A DNA stretch of 64,000 nt from Nymphaea colorata. Taxonomy: Eukaryota > Streptophyta > Magnoliopsida > Nymphaeales > Nymphaeaceae. The notes under the pieces were generated by a model. The model saw only the letters and a list, made by a program, of their open reading frames with translations. It was not told the origin of the DNA and did not search any database. Location: NCBI RefSeq assembly GCF_008831285.2, contig NC_045147.1, positions 11,287,427 to 11,351,426 on the forward strand, written 5' to 3'. A program made the position numbers and the translations under genes. The stretch's first letter is position 1. Each line of letters starts with the position of its first letter. Of the stretch, positions 48,553 to 59,880 are shown piece after piece.

Positions 48553-51551
48553 TGTCACACCCCGACCTTTTTGACACTCAAACATTTTTTTTTTCTAACA
48601 TCCAACATCGAGGTGTGACTACACAATAGTTCAAAAAGGAATGAGCCAAGCAATTCAAAACAATGGGGCAAGCTTTCCATTATATAGCATTTCAATTCAA
48701 TTGTACATTTGACAAAAATGCCCCAAAATCACAACATCGATGCCTCATCAAAACAAGGCATCAGTAAAACCAAAAACACGACGCGCCGGCACTACAAGAA
48801 CAAAACAAAACCCAAAACCTCCCCAGTAGGATGTGAGTGTAGCCATCTGCTCAGCCTGCTGCCCCGGGTACACCAAAACCTGAAAAAAGGAAACAACTGA
48901 AGGCTTAGCCTTCGCAGTATGGCAACAAGCCAGAAAAATGCCAAACCCTCTCAAGTAAGGCTCAAATAAAGGGACAAATATCAACCCATCTATCGTCATG
49001 TCGCGTCTGAGTGCGACACGTAAAAGCCACTTGATGGCCACACTAACACAACATCAGTCACATGCGAAGCATGCTTAAACATAACACTTGCATTCATATC
49101 AATCACATATACGTCAGTCACATGCATTCTATCAAACACTTTGCATTTTCATTAACTTTAGTGCATTAACAGTTCCTGTGGGTGCAACACAGGCACGTGC
49201 ACACCGCGGGCGGCCTACAGCCGAGAGACAACCCCCGTGGTGGCCCATAACAGTATGGATCCATTTCACCCGCTGCAGCGGTAGAGCACTCATCCCTGGA
49301 TGTGTGACGTCCAAGGTGAGATACTCAGCCTTCCCTAGGACACCCAGGTTGGGAAGGCAGGAGCCCAACGCTCCAAGCACAACACACAACAGAACCCTGG
49401 GGCCTTGCACCGCCTGCGCTCTGACAGGCGAGACCAGTGGCAATCAAGGGGGACGTCTCCCAAACACATAGCCACATCCCACTGGCCTCTCATCTCTTAG
49501 TTATTCATTCTTATCATTACAGTTACACATTCACAAGAAGACTGGCTAACACACGAGGTTAGTACACTTCCCGAGTGCACCCACACCTCCGATTACCTCC
49601 ACATGAGGTCTATACATACAGTAACAGTCATTGCTAGCCGTCATACCATACGGGTACAACTACCCTCCAAACATCCATTTGCATCATTGCCCATGGCAAT
49701 GCATATGCAACAACATACACATTTATATCAATCATCACATCAGTCATGTCAATCACCTCTTTGAAAAACATAGCCAATCCACAGAGAGTAGTCTCGATCT
49801 GCGGTTGGCTCGTAGCTGTCCTATGCAGTTATCATTCTATGATGCTTTCTAATGCACAATTGGGGTCGAGGAGACACTCGACTCGATACCCCACCTCATC
49901 TGTCCTAAACAGATATCAATTCTAGCATGCACATGCCAATGCGTAACATTTTTAAATCGAATGACTAATAATCTTTCTAACCCATTCATATCATGTAAGC
50001 AACATACACATACTCAATCACAAAACCGTCAATCAATTAACATCACAATCTTAGGATCCCTTGATCCTAGGAGCACCCAATCACACAATTGCCCCAGGCA
50101 GGAATTTGCCTGGAAAGTTGCCATACCTGTGGCGCGCTCACCAAATTCTTCAAAATGCCTCAAGCTTCGAACTCAAGGTCGACGGGATGAGCCCGGTGCA
50201 CCTGCAAACATAAACAAGAATAAGGTTTCTACTAGATTCCTACACCAATCAAACAGAAATGAACAGATACAAAAATAGAATCCTTGAGGCACGTGACAGC
50301 GCCTCAAGAGGGCATCGACAGGTAGTGTCGACCAACGGGCTCTCCACAAGGCCTCCTCCTTTACGTCTTGACGTTGCCTTGAATTATCAAGGCCTTCAAC
50401 CATCAATCAAACCGTCACTAAATCCTTCCTCAATAACGTTCTTTAAGTAAGACATCAACCTCAAGTCACATCCCAAAACGCATATATCCCTCATTAACTT
50501 CATGATACACCCGTTCACCGAAGTCTGCGCTACACTCCCTAAGACGGTTCCAAAACTTCCCCACAACCTCACAATCTCTACCATGTTTCCTTAAAGCTTC
50601 GAACTTAATCCATCATGCTAAAACGATCAATAAGTACATGAATCATCACTTTCCAACGCAAATCCTAAGTTTCTCCCAAAAACAAAATTACTAACATGCG
50701 TCCCAAAATCATCAATTCTAAGCTCTAGCATGCTCGAACCATAATTATACATGCTCTAAAAGATAAATACTCATCATTTTGAGCTTGATTAGGTATTGCT
50801 CACCCCAAACAAGCGTCCAAACTGCTACAACCCTTCTAGCAACCACTTCACACGTCCGATCAAGTGCCAATGCTCGAGATTGCTTGCTGTCGCTGCTCAC
50901 TACACACCCTACTAGCAGGTAAGAGGGGAAAAACGTCCCCTAAACTGCAAACCAACCCCAAACGCCCAAAAAGTTTAACACAAACTCTGTTGCTAGGAAA
51001 GACCCACGGTAGTAGTTGGGGAAAAAAAAACTGAAATAAACAAAGAAAAGGGACGCTGACAGAGAGGAGAGACAGAGAGAGGAAGGGTTCGGTCAAGGGG
51101 GAAAACAGCCGTGGGGTGAGAAGAGAGAGAAAGAGCAGGCGGGGGAGTGCGGGTGAGTGAGAAGAGGGTCGAGCGGTAGAGAACCAGCGGAAAGAGGGGA
51201 AAGAAAATGGCGAGAGAGAAGAAGAGGGGACGTGCGGCAGAGAGCAAAACAGAAAAAAAAGGCATGAGTGGCAGAGCAAGAAAAATCGCACGAGAGAGAG
51301 AGGGTTTACCCAGCAGCCGCCGCCGCCGTCGCCGCTGCCACCTCCGTCGCCGTCGCCGTCGCCGTTCCAGCCACCACCACCCGACCGTCACTCTCCTCCC
51401 TCTGCGCTGCCACAGGAGACCACCGGAGACAACGAAGAAGGAAGGGAAAGGCGAGGGAGAAGGGCCTCGCGTCGGGCCCTTACGCGAGTGGGGGTCGGTT
51501 CCGGGTCTGGACCCTAGCTCGACCCGACCCGTCGAACCAACGAGCATTACA
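48553..51551 (-). repeat. 3' LTR of the chromovirus
   Basis: Counterpart of 56448-59446, same length and boundaries. Short open frames within it are repeated identically in the other LTR and have no protein similarity that I recognise; they are LTR sequence, not genes. A minus-strand TATATAA box lies at about 48680-48686. Confidence 0.96.
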
Positions 51552-51563
51552 TCCTACCCTCCT
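51552..51563 (-). other. Polypurine tract
   Basis: The minus strand reads AGGAGGGTAGGA directly before the 3' LTR, preceded by the CGAGGACGAAATTTTC context typical of this clade. Confidence 0.85.
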
Positions 51564-51600
51564 AAAAAGAAAATTTCGTCCTCGAAATTTAGCTCATACC

Positions 51601-54294
51601 TCAATGCAAGAACAAGTGCGGATATCTCTTCCGCATGTCTTCCTCATGCTCCCATGTACTCTCCTTCAACCCATGGTACTGCCATTCCACTTTCACTAAA
51701 GGAATCCTCTTGGTGCGAAGCACTTGCTCTCGATGATCCACAATTCTAATGGGCTGTTCTTCCATTGTCAAATCATCTTGTACTAGAATACCTTGAAAAT
51801 CAATAACATGTGTCGGGTCGGGTATGTATTTTCGAAGCATGGAAACATGGAAAACGTCATGAACATGACTCAAATCTGGTGGTAACGCCAATCTGTATGT
51901 CACCTCCCCAATCTTCTCTAATATCTCAAAAGGTCCTACAAACCTCGGGCTCAATTTTCCCTTCGCACCAAAGCGAAAAACACCCTTAGTAGGAGAAATC
52001 TTTAAAAACACATGATCACCCACCTCAAAAGCCAATTCTCTACGACGAATGTCAGCATAACTTTTCTGTCTACTCTGAGCAGTCAACAACTTCTTTCTTA
52101 TCAATTCCACTTGGTCGGTGTAGTGTTGCAAAACTAAAGGGCTTTCGATCTTACCATCACCCAACTCGGCCCAACAAGTTGGCGATCTGCACGGTCTTCC
52201 ATACAAAGCCTCAAAAGGTGCCATCCCAATACTAGAGTGGTAACTGTTATTGTAAGCAAATTCTGCCAGTTTCACATGTTTGTCCCATTCTCCTTTCCAC
52301 TCTAAGACACATGCACGCAACATGTCTTCTAAGGTCTGAATAGTCCTCTCTGATTGCCCATCAGTTTGGGGATGAAATGCTGTGCTCATCTTAAGCTTGG
52401 TACCCAAAGCCCTCTGTAATTGCCCCCAAAACCTAGAGGTAAAACGCGGATCTCGATCCGAAATGATAGACTTTGGCACTCCATGCAATCTCACTATCTC
52501 GCCAATATACAACTCTGCGAGACTTTCTAATGATTGACTGATTCTGATTGGCAGAAAGTGGGCGGACTTCGTAAGTCGATCAACAATCACCCATATGGCA
52601 TTCTGTTGTCTTTTGGTACGAGGTAACCCAACCACAAAATCCATCGTAATGTCTTCCCATTTCCACACTGGAATATCGATTCTTTGCAACAAGCCTCCTG
52701 GCCGCTGATGTTCTGCTTTTACCTGTTGGCAAATCAAGCACTTTGCCACATATTCTGCAATTTCACGCTTCATTCCAGGCCACCAAAAATTTCTTCTCAA
52801 ATCTTGAAACATCTTTGTACTGCCCGGGTGAATAGAAAACTTAGATTTGTGAGCTTCATCAAGCAACAGACGCTTCACCCCTTCATCTCTAGGAACCCAT
52901 AATCTCTGCCGAAAACGCAATGAACCATCTTCATCTTGATGCCAAAGAGAATCGTTCTTCTGGCTTGCTTCCATGTTCTTAGCAAACTCTGGATCTTCCT
53001 TTTGTTTCATTACAAGTTCTTCCATCAAAGGACGCCGAATCAAGGCCGTCATCGTTGCCTTGTGCTCATCACTAATGCAAGGCTGCCAAGCTATCACATC
53101 TTGCAATAATGTCCAAGAACGAGTCAACATACTGTACATTGTCGCCTTGGCATGCCTGCTCAACGCATCTGCCACCACGTTCGCCTTGCCTGGATGATAC
53201 GATATGGTGAAATCATAATCCTTTAAATATTCCATCCATCTTCTTTGCCTCAAGTTGAGATCCCTTTGTGAGGATATATACTTCAGGGACTTGTGATCTG
53301 TAAACACCTCGAATGTTGCACCATAAAGATAGTGTCTCCACATCTTCAATGCGAACACGACTGCTCCCAATTCCAAATCATGAGTGGGATAGTGCTGCTC
53401 ATGGGTCTTCAACTGTCTTGATGCATAAGCCACTACACGGCCATGCTGCATCAACACACAACCATAACCGATCCCCGAAGCATCAGTGTACACCACAAAA
53501 CCGGAATGACCTGATGGAAGCGTCAGAATAGGGGCAGAAGTAAGCTTGTCCTTTAGAGTTTGAAAACTCTTCTCACAATGTTCATTCCACACAAACTTCA
53601 TCCCTTTTCTCAATAGCTTAGTCATGGGCGTAGCTATTTTCGAAAAGTCTTGTATGAACCTGCGATAGTATCCTGCCAATCCCAAAAAGCTTCTAACCTC
53701 AGTTACACTGCAAGGTGTTCTCCAGTCCTGAACAGCTGACACCTTAGCCGGATCGACGGATACTCCATCCTTCGAGATCACATGACCCAGAAAGTTTACC
53801 TTCTCTAACCAAAATTCACATTTTGAGTATTTGGCGTAAAGCTTGTGCTTGCGCAAAAGACCTAACACACTTCTCAAGTGGTCTCTGTGCTCTGCCTCAC
53901 TCTCTGAGTACACCAAAATATCATCAACAAACACAATAACAAAACAATCCAAGAACTCTTGGAAAACCCGATTCATGAGGTCCATGAACGTTGCGGGAGC
54001 ATTAGTCAACCCAAAAGGCATGACCCTGAATTCATAATGTCCATACCTAGTTCGAAAGGCAGTCTTAGAAACATCTTCCTCCCGTATCAATAGTTGATGG
54101 TAGCCTGTCCTCAGATCGATCTTAGAGAAAACCTTTGCATTCCTAAGCTGATCAAACAAGTCTTCAATTCTTGGAAGCGGATACTTATTCTTGATGGTGA
54201 CTTGATTCAACATACGATAATCTATACACAAGCGCATAGTCCCATCTTTCTTTTTCACAAACAGTACAGGTGCTCCCCAAGGAGACACGCTAGG
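51601..54294 (-). CDS. pol: Chromovirus pol: RT, RNase H, integrase, chromodomain-like end (frame cut off by upstream stop)
   Basis: Same frame as gag-pro, lying directly after the TGA; it has no ATG of its own near the start. Reverse transcriptase carries FVDDILVYS as the catalytic YxDD-type motif. RNase H begins at [12 protein letters not shown]. Integrase has an HHCC zinc finger ([15 protein letters not shown]), then the catalytic core with [17 protein letters not shown] and a downstream Glu, then a GPY/F-type module (RFVGPFEI). The C-terminal ~50 residues ([26 protein letters not shown]) are chromodomain-like, which in chromoviruses guides integration to chromatin. Apart from the upstream stop, the frame is open to 51601, so this copy decayed little. 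Whether it is translated by readthrough is unknown. Confidence 0.9.
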   Translation of the reverse strand, partial: PSVSPWGAPVLFVKKKDGTMRLCIDYRMLNQVTIKNKYPLPRIEDLFDQLRNAKVFSKIDLRTGYHQLLIREEDVSKTAFRTRYGHYEFRVMPFGLTNAPATFMDLMNRVFQEFLDCFVIVFVDDILVYSESEAEHRDHLRSVLGLLRKHKLYAKYSKCEFWLEKVNFLGHVISKDGVSVDPAKVSAVQDWRTPCSVTEVRSFLGLAGYYRRFIQDFSKIATPMTKLLRKGMKFVWNEHCEKSFQTLKDKLTSAPILTLPSGHSGFVVYTDASGIGYGCVLMQHGRVVAYASRQLKTHEQHYPTHDLELGAVVFALKMWRHYLYGATFEVFTDHKSLKYISSQRDLNLRQRRWMEYLKDYDFTISYHPGKANVVADALSRHAKATMYSMLTRSWTLLQDVIAWQPCISDEHKATMTALIRRPLMEELVMKQKEDPEFAKNMEASQKNDSLWHQDEDGSLRFRQRLWVPRDEGVKRLLLDEAHKSKFSIHPGSTKMFQDLRRNFWWPGMKREIAEYVAKCLICQQVKAEHQRPGGLLQRIDIPVWKWEDITMDFVVGLPRTKRQQNAIWVIVDRLTKSAHFLPIRISQSLESLAELYIGEIVRLHGVPKSIISDRDPRFTSRFWGQLQRALGTKLKMSTAFHPQTDGQSERTIQTLEDMLRACVLEWKGEWDKHVKLAEFAYNNSYHSSIGMAPFEALYGRPCRSPTCWAELGDGKIESPLVLQHYTDQVELIRKKLLTAQSRQKSYADIRRRELAFEVGDHVFLKISPTKGVFRFGAKGKLSPRFVGPFEILEKIGEVTYRLALPPDLSHVHDVFHVSMLRKYIPDPTHVIDFQGILVQDDLTMEEQPIRIVDHREQVLRTKRIPLVKVEWQYHGLKESTWEHEEDMRKRYPHLFLH

Positions 54295-56211
54295 TCAGAT
54301 GAAGCCCTTATCTAAGAGCTCCTGCAGTTGCTTCTTCAACTCTTCTAACTCTGCTGGTGCCATACGGTAGGGTGCCTTAGAAATGGGAGTTGTCCCTGGT
54401 AACAACTCTATCTTGAACTCCACTTCTCGAGTTGGAGGCAAACTCGACAATTCTTCAGGAAACACATCAGGATACTCACTCACCACGGCAACATCCTGCA
54501 ATATCATCCGTTCAGCCTCATTGATCAACACATTGACCAAGAAGGCAACGCTTCCACCTTCTATCCATCGCTTAGCCTTCAATGCAGACACCAATATCTT
54601 ATCAGTTCGACTGGCCCTACGTGCACGAAATTCCACAGGCTGCATCTCATTAGTCAACATCTGTATCTGCTTCTTCCTGCAATCTATAATGGCATAATGC
54701 GCATACAACCAATCCATACCCAAAATCACATCAAACTCATTGAGACCGAGGATCACCAACTGTGCAGGTAGGTGAAATTGAAGGATTTCCACGTCCACAT
54801 CAGGAAGATACTCACGACACGACTCTTGAGCATGCATCGGACTAACAACTTTTAAAACATACGGCATTCTTCTAGCCGACACTTCGAGTGAGGTAGCAAA
54901 TCGACTAGATATAAAAGAATGTGTCGCTCCTGGATCAAATAACACTCTAGCAAAATGAGAACTGACAAGTAAAGTACCTTCAACGAGGTCGTGTGCCTGG
55001 AGCTCCTCCACAGTAGTAGCGTAGACACGTCCCGACGTCTGTCGTGCGCTAGAAGAACCGGCTTCAGGCTTCTTCAAATCTCGTTCTTTCTTCAACGGGC
55101 AATCCTTGATGAAGTGTCCCATACTTCCGCAGTGTAAACAAGCCCCAGTCACCCGATAGCACGGCTTCCCGAGGTGCACACGAGAACAAGTGGGGCACTT
55201 CTGAGAAGTCGGAGTGGCCACTGACCCCTGGGTGGCCTCACTACGGGTAGACTGGTTCCGTCTGAAAGTTCGGTCATCCCGCCTCTCATAAGGCCTTGTC
55301 CTGCCCGCAAAGTGTTGGCGCTTTACCTGTGTTCGTCCACCTTGTGAATGCTGGCCTGCTTTCTTCTGATGATCCTTCTGTGTCCTCACCCAATCTTCTT
55401 CTATGCATCGTGCCATTGTAACCGCCTCATCCAAGTCACGAGGTCTACTTGTCAACACTTTGCTTCGTAGTCCATCTCGCAGCCCGCGCACAAACTTGCC
55501 CGCTCTGGCCTCATCGGTAGTGTAAAGGTGTGGGCAATACACCTCCAAGTGCCGATATCTCGAAATGTACTCTTCTAAGCTCGACTGATTCTGCTGCAAA
55601 TCCAGAAACTCCTGCATTTTCTTGTCTCTGGCATACACCGGAAAGTATGTGCTGAAGAAGGAATCTCTGAACTGCCTCCATGAGATTGACCCTTGGCCAG
55701 CGAACCGAATCTCACTAGTTGATTGCCACCAATTCTTGGCATCACCCTTCAACAAATAGGAGCCATAGTTCACTCTATCTTCTTCTGGCACCTTCAGAAG
55801 CCCAAAAATACGTTCAACCTCTTCAATCCAGTCCTTTGCCTTGTCATGACTGCCCCCTCCTGAGAAGATAGGCGGCTGCATCGCCATAAACTGCTGATAA
55901 GACACTGTCGTTGCCTTCTCCCGAACTGGAGCACTGGTGTCCCCCGAAGGAGATGCGTTACTTCTCTGATTACCGACCATAGACTGCATTAACGTGGTCA
56001 GCGTCTGCAACGTGGTCAGCAATATAGTCTGCTGATCCACTGGCGGAGTCTGTCTCGGTGGGGTTTGGGCACCCCCACCTAGCTGGGCATACTGGGGCTC
56101 TGACGCACCGTCACCCCGCGGAGTATGTGCATCAGAATGGGTTGGGCTGGGCTCTCTATGTGCCTCTGAAGACGGCCCAGCTCGCTTCTTACCCCTACGA
56201 TGATATTCCAT
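54295..56211 (-). CDS. gag-pro: Chromovirus gag-protease part of the polyprotein
   Basis: The first ATG of the frame is at 56211 (MEYHRRGKKR). The retrotransposon gag capsid domain spans about residues 120-240 (SWRQFRDSFFSTYFP, LEEYISRYRHLE). A CCHC zinc knuckle, CLHCGSMGHFIKDC, lies near residue 356 and binds element RNA. The aspartic protease motif is LFDPGATHSFIS, with Pro where many proteases have Ser or Thr after the catalytic Asp, followed by the VILGMDWL flap-side segment. The frame stops at TGA 54295-54297, at the start of the reverse transcriptase, which continues in the same frame. The stop therefore separates pro from most of pol in this copy. Confidence 0.9.
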   Translation of the reverse strand: MEYHRRGKKRAGPSSEAHREPSPTHSDAHTPRGDGASEPQYAQLGGGAQTPPRQTPPVDQQTILLTTLQTLTTLMQSMVGNQRSNASPSGDTSAPVREKATTVSYQQFMAMQPPIFSGGGSHDKAKDWIEEVERIFGLLKVPEEDRVNYGSYLLKGDAKNWWQSTSEIRFAGQGSISWRQFRDSFFSTYFPVYARDKKMQEFLDLQQNQSSLEEYISRYRHLEVYCPHLYTTDEARAGKFVRGLRDGLRSKVLTSRPRDLDEAVTMARCIEEDWVRTQKDHQKKAGQHSQGGRTQVKRQHFAGRTRPYERRDDRTFRRNQSTRSEATQGSVATPTSQKCPTCSRVHLGKPCYRVTGACLHCGSMGHFIKDCPLKKERDLKKPEAGSSSARQTSGRVYATTVEELQAHDLVEGTLLVSSHFARVLFDPGATHSFISSRFATSLEVSARRMPYVLKVVSPMHAQESCREYLPDVDVEILQFHLPAQLVILGLNEFDVILGMDWLYAHYAIIDCRKKQIQMLTNEMQPVEFRARRASRTDKILVSALKAKRWIEGGSVAFLVNVLINEAERMILQDVAVVSEYPDVFPEELSSLPPTREVEFKIELLPGTTPISKAPYRMAPAELEELKKQLQELLDKGFI

Positions 56212-56431
56212 CTGTACAAACAAGATCCTTAATTCTCAAATCACGACCAATACCAAACTCACAAGTCAAATCACAACGTGCATTAGCACGAAGTTCAAAA
56301 CACAGATCACATTACATACCTATACTTGAAAAATCAAAACTACAATAACCAACTAATCAAACAAATGCGTACCTGGGCAACACGACTTCACAGATAGGCT
56401 TTAACTCACATCCATAATGGGGTTTGCCATG

Positions 56432-56443
56432 GCTCTGATACCA
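56432..56443 (-). other. Primer-binding site (tRNA-iMet)
   Basis: The minus strand reads TGGTATCAGAGC four bases inside the 5' LTR, the standard plant initiator-methionine tRNA primer site. Confidence 0.93.
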
Positions 56444-56447
56444 AAAC

Positions 56448-59446
56448 TGTCACACCCCGACCTTTTTGACACTCAAACATTTTTTTTTTCTAACATCCAA
56501 CATCGAGGTGTGACTACACAATAGTTCAAAAAGGAATGAGCCAAGCAATTCAAAACAATGGGGCAAGCTTTCCATTATATAGCATTTCAATTCAATTGTA
56601 CATTTGACAAAAATGCCCCAAAATCACAACATCGATGCCTCATCAAAACAAGGCATCAGTAAAACCAAAAACACGACGCGCCGGCACTACAAGAACAAAA
56701 CAAAACCCAAAACCTCCCCAGTAGGATGTGAGTGTAGCCATCTGCTCAGCCTGCTGCCCCGGGTACACCAAAACCTAAAAAAAGGAAACAACTGAAGGCT
56801 TAGCCTTCGCAGTATGGCAACAAGCCAGAAAAATGCCAAACCCTCTCAAGTAAGGCTCAAATAAAGGGACAAATATCAACCCATCTATCGTCATGTCGCG
56901 TCTGAGTGCGACACGTAAAAGCCACTTGATGGCCACACTAACACAACATCAGTCACATGCGAAGCATGCTTAAACATAACACTTGCATTCATATCAATCA
57001 CATATACGTCAGTCACATGCATTCTATCAAACACTTTGCATTTTCATTAACTTTAGTGCATTAACAGTTCCTGTGGGTGCAACACAGGCACGTGCACACC
57101 GCGGGCGGCCTACAGCCGAGAGACAACCCCCGTGGTGGCCCATAACAGTATGGATCCATTTCACCCGCTGCAGCGGTAGAGCACTCATCCCTGGATGTGT
57201 GACGTCCAAGGTGAGATACTCAGCCTTCCCTAGGACACCCAGGTTGGGAAGGCAGGAGCCCAACGCTCCAAGCACAACACACAACAGAACCCTGGGGCCT
57301 TGCACCGCCTGCGCTCTGACAGGCGAGACCAGTGGCAATCAAGGGGGACGTCTCCCAAACACATAGCCACATCCCACTGGCCTCTCATCTCTTAGTTATT
57401 CATTCTTATCATTACAGTTACACATTCACAAGAAGACTGGCTAACACACGAGGTTAGTACACTTCCCGAGTGCACCCACACCTCCGATTACCTCCACATG
57501 AGGTCTATACATACAGTAACAGTCATTGCTAGCCGTCATACCATACGGGTACAACTACCCTCCAAACATCCATTTGCATCATTGCCCATGGCAATGCATA
57601 TGCAACAACATACACATTTATATCAATCATCACATCAGTCATGTCAATCACCTCTTTGAAAAACATAGCCAATCCACAGAGAGTAGTCTCGATCTGCGGT
57701 TGGCTCGTAGCTGTCCTATGCAGTTATCATTCTATGATGCTTTCTAATGCACAATTGGGGTCGAGGAGACACTCGACTCGATACCCCACCTCATCTGTCC
57801 TAAACAGATATCAATTCTAGCATGCACATGCCAATGCGTAACATTTTTAAATCGAATGACTAATAATCTTTCTAACCCATTCATATCATGTAAGCAACAT
57901 ACACATACTCAATCACAAAACCGTCAATCAATTAACATCACAATCTTAGGATCCCTTGATCCTAGGAGCACCCAATCACACAATTGCCCCAGGCAGGAAT
58001 TTGCCTGGAAAGTTGCCATACCTGTGGCGCGCTCACCAAATTCTTCAAAATGCCTCAAGCTTCGAACTCAAGGTCGACGGGATGAGCCCGGTGCACCTGC
58101 AAACATAAACAAGAATAAGGTTTCTACTAGATTCCTACACCAATCAAACAGAAATGAACAGATACAAAAATAGAATCCTTGAGGCACGTGACAGCGCCTC
58201 AAGAGGGCATCGACAGGTAGTGTCGACCAACGGGCTCTCCACAAGGCCTCCTCCTTTACGTCTTGACGTTGCCTTGAATTATCAAGGCCTTCAACCATCA
58301 ATCAAACCGTCACTAAATCCTTCCTCAATAACGTTCTTTAAGTAAGACATCAACCTCAAGTCACATCCCAAAACGCATATATCCCTCATTAACTTCATGA
58401 TACACCCGTTCACCGAAGTCTGCGCTACACTCCCTAAGACGGTTCCAAAACTTCCCCACAACCTCACAATCTCTACCATGTTTCCTTAAAGCTTCGAACT
58501 TAATCCATCATGCTAAAACGATCAATAAGTACATGAATCATCACTTTCCAACGCAAATCCTAAGTTTCTCCCAAAAACAAAATTACTAACATGCGTCCCA
58601 AAATCATCAATTCTAAGCTCTAGCATGCTCGAACCATAATTATACATGCTCTAAAAGATAAATACTCATCATTTTGAGCTTGATTAGGTATTGCTCACCC
58701 CAAACAAGCGTCCAAACTGCTACAACCCTTCTAGCAACCACTTCACACGTCCGATCAAGTGCCAATGCTCGAGATTGCTTGCTGTCGCTGCTCACTACAC
58801 ACCCTACTAGCAGGTAAGAGGGGAAAAACGTCCCCTAAACTGCAAACCAACCCCAAACGCCCAAAAAGTTTAACACAAACTCTGTTGCTAGGAAAGACCC
58901 ACGGTAGTAGTTGGGGAAAAAAAAACTGAAATAAACAAAGAAAAGGGACGCTGACAGAGAGGAGAGACAGAGAGAGGAAGGGTTCGGTCAAGGGGGAAAA
59001 CAGCCGTGGGGTGAGAAGAGAGAGAAAGAGCAGGCGGGGGAGTGCGGGTGAGTGAGAAGAGGGTCGAGCGGTAGAGAACCAGCGGAAAGAGGGGAAAGAA
59101 AATGGCGAGAGAGAAGAAGAGGGGACGTGCGGCAGAGAGCAAAACAGAAAAAAAAGGCATGAGTGGCAGAGCAAGAAAAATCGCACGAGAGAGAGAGGGT
59201 TTACCCAGCAGCCGCCGCCGCCGTCGCCGCTGCCACCTCCGTCGCCGTCGCCGTCGCCGTTCCAGCCACCACCACCCGACCGTCACTCTCCTCCCTCTGC
59301 GCTGCCACAGGAGACCACCGGAGACAACGAAGAAGGAAGGGAAAGGCGAGGGAGAAGGGCCTCGCGTCGGGCCCTTACGCGAGTGGGGGTCGGTTCCGGG
59401 TCTGGACCCTAGCTCGACCCGACCCGTCGAACCAACGAGCATTACA
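56448..59446 (-). repeat. 5' LTR of the chromovirus
   Basis: In element orientation it runs from 59446 to 56448 and begins TGTAATGCTCG and ends GGTGTGACA (TG...CA). It matches the other LTR at a constant offset of 7,895 bp. It contains a GC-rich (CCGTCG)n stretch near 59213-59265 and a TATATAA box at about 56575-56581 (minus strand), roughly 130 bp from the LTR's inner end. Confidence 0.96.
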
Positions 59447-59451
59447 GCACT

Positions 59452-59880
59452 GGATTCAAGTGGTGATACTGGTGAGAGAGAGAGGATCGTCAACCATATT
59501 TGAGTGTGCTGTATTCGTGAACCGAATGGCAAGCCACTCTCTCAGGCAGTCGAACCGATTCTCAAGCCACTTTCATGTGGGTTGTTGTTGATCCTCTGTA
59601 CCATAATCACAGCTTTGTCAATGAGGAAAGAAGTGTTCGAGAAACATTAGAAACATATAAATTCTGATCATGGTAGTGTTAAGTGGTCTTGCTAAGTTGT
59701 GAACTCTACCAGGCTACTAAATGAAGGCCAAGTGTCCTTTACTCCATTTTGGTGATTGATTAATAATGATATTCAGATTCTAATTGATTTATATATTTGT
59801 ATTTTCATGTTAGAATTTGACTTTGCAACTGATCATTTCCATTGGTTCTGCACTGCTGGTTTGGTGGTAGAGATGCCAGA
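59452..59880. promoter_or_regulatory. Region between the chromovirus and the single-TM gene
   Basis: About 430 bp that must contain the 5' UTR, or the last part of a 5'-UTR intron, of the gene starting at 59881. No motif is claimed. Confidence 0.35.

Larger units (their letters stand above)
48553..59446 (-). mobile_element. Full-length Ty3/gypsy chromovirus (Tekay/Del-like), 10,894 bp
   Basis: Complete LTR retrotransposon lying on the minus strand: two 2,999-bp LTRs, a tRNA-iMet primer-binding site, gag, protease, RT, RNase H, integrase, a C-terminal chromodomain-like segment and a polypurine tract. The 5-bp target-site duplication GCACT is perfect (48548-48552 and 59447-59451). Long LTRs, a single gag-pol frame and the C-terminal domain point to the Tekay/Del clade. 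The LTRs have equal length, and I noticed one difference (48882 versus 56777), so insertion was very recent. The reading frame is interrupted once, at 54295-54297. The right end is 434 bp upstream of the ATG at 59881. Confidence 0.96.

Noticed and set aside
51207-51749. Arg-rich frames in both LTRs as genes
   Set aside because: They are duplicated with the LTRs, lie over CCGTCG and GAGA repeats, and resemble no protein family.
54288-54290. Independent start codon for pol
   Set aside because: The codon there is GTG, in frame with gag-pro; pol is simply the continuation of the polyprotein after the TGA.
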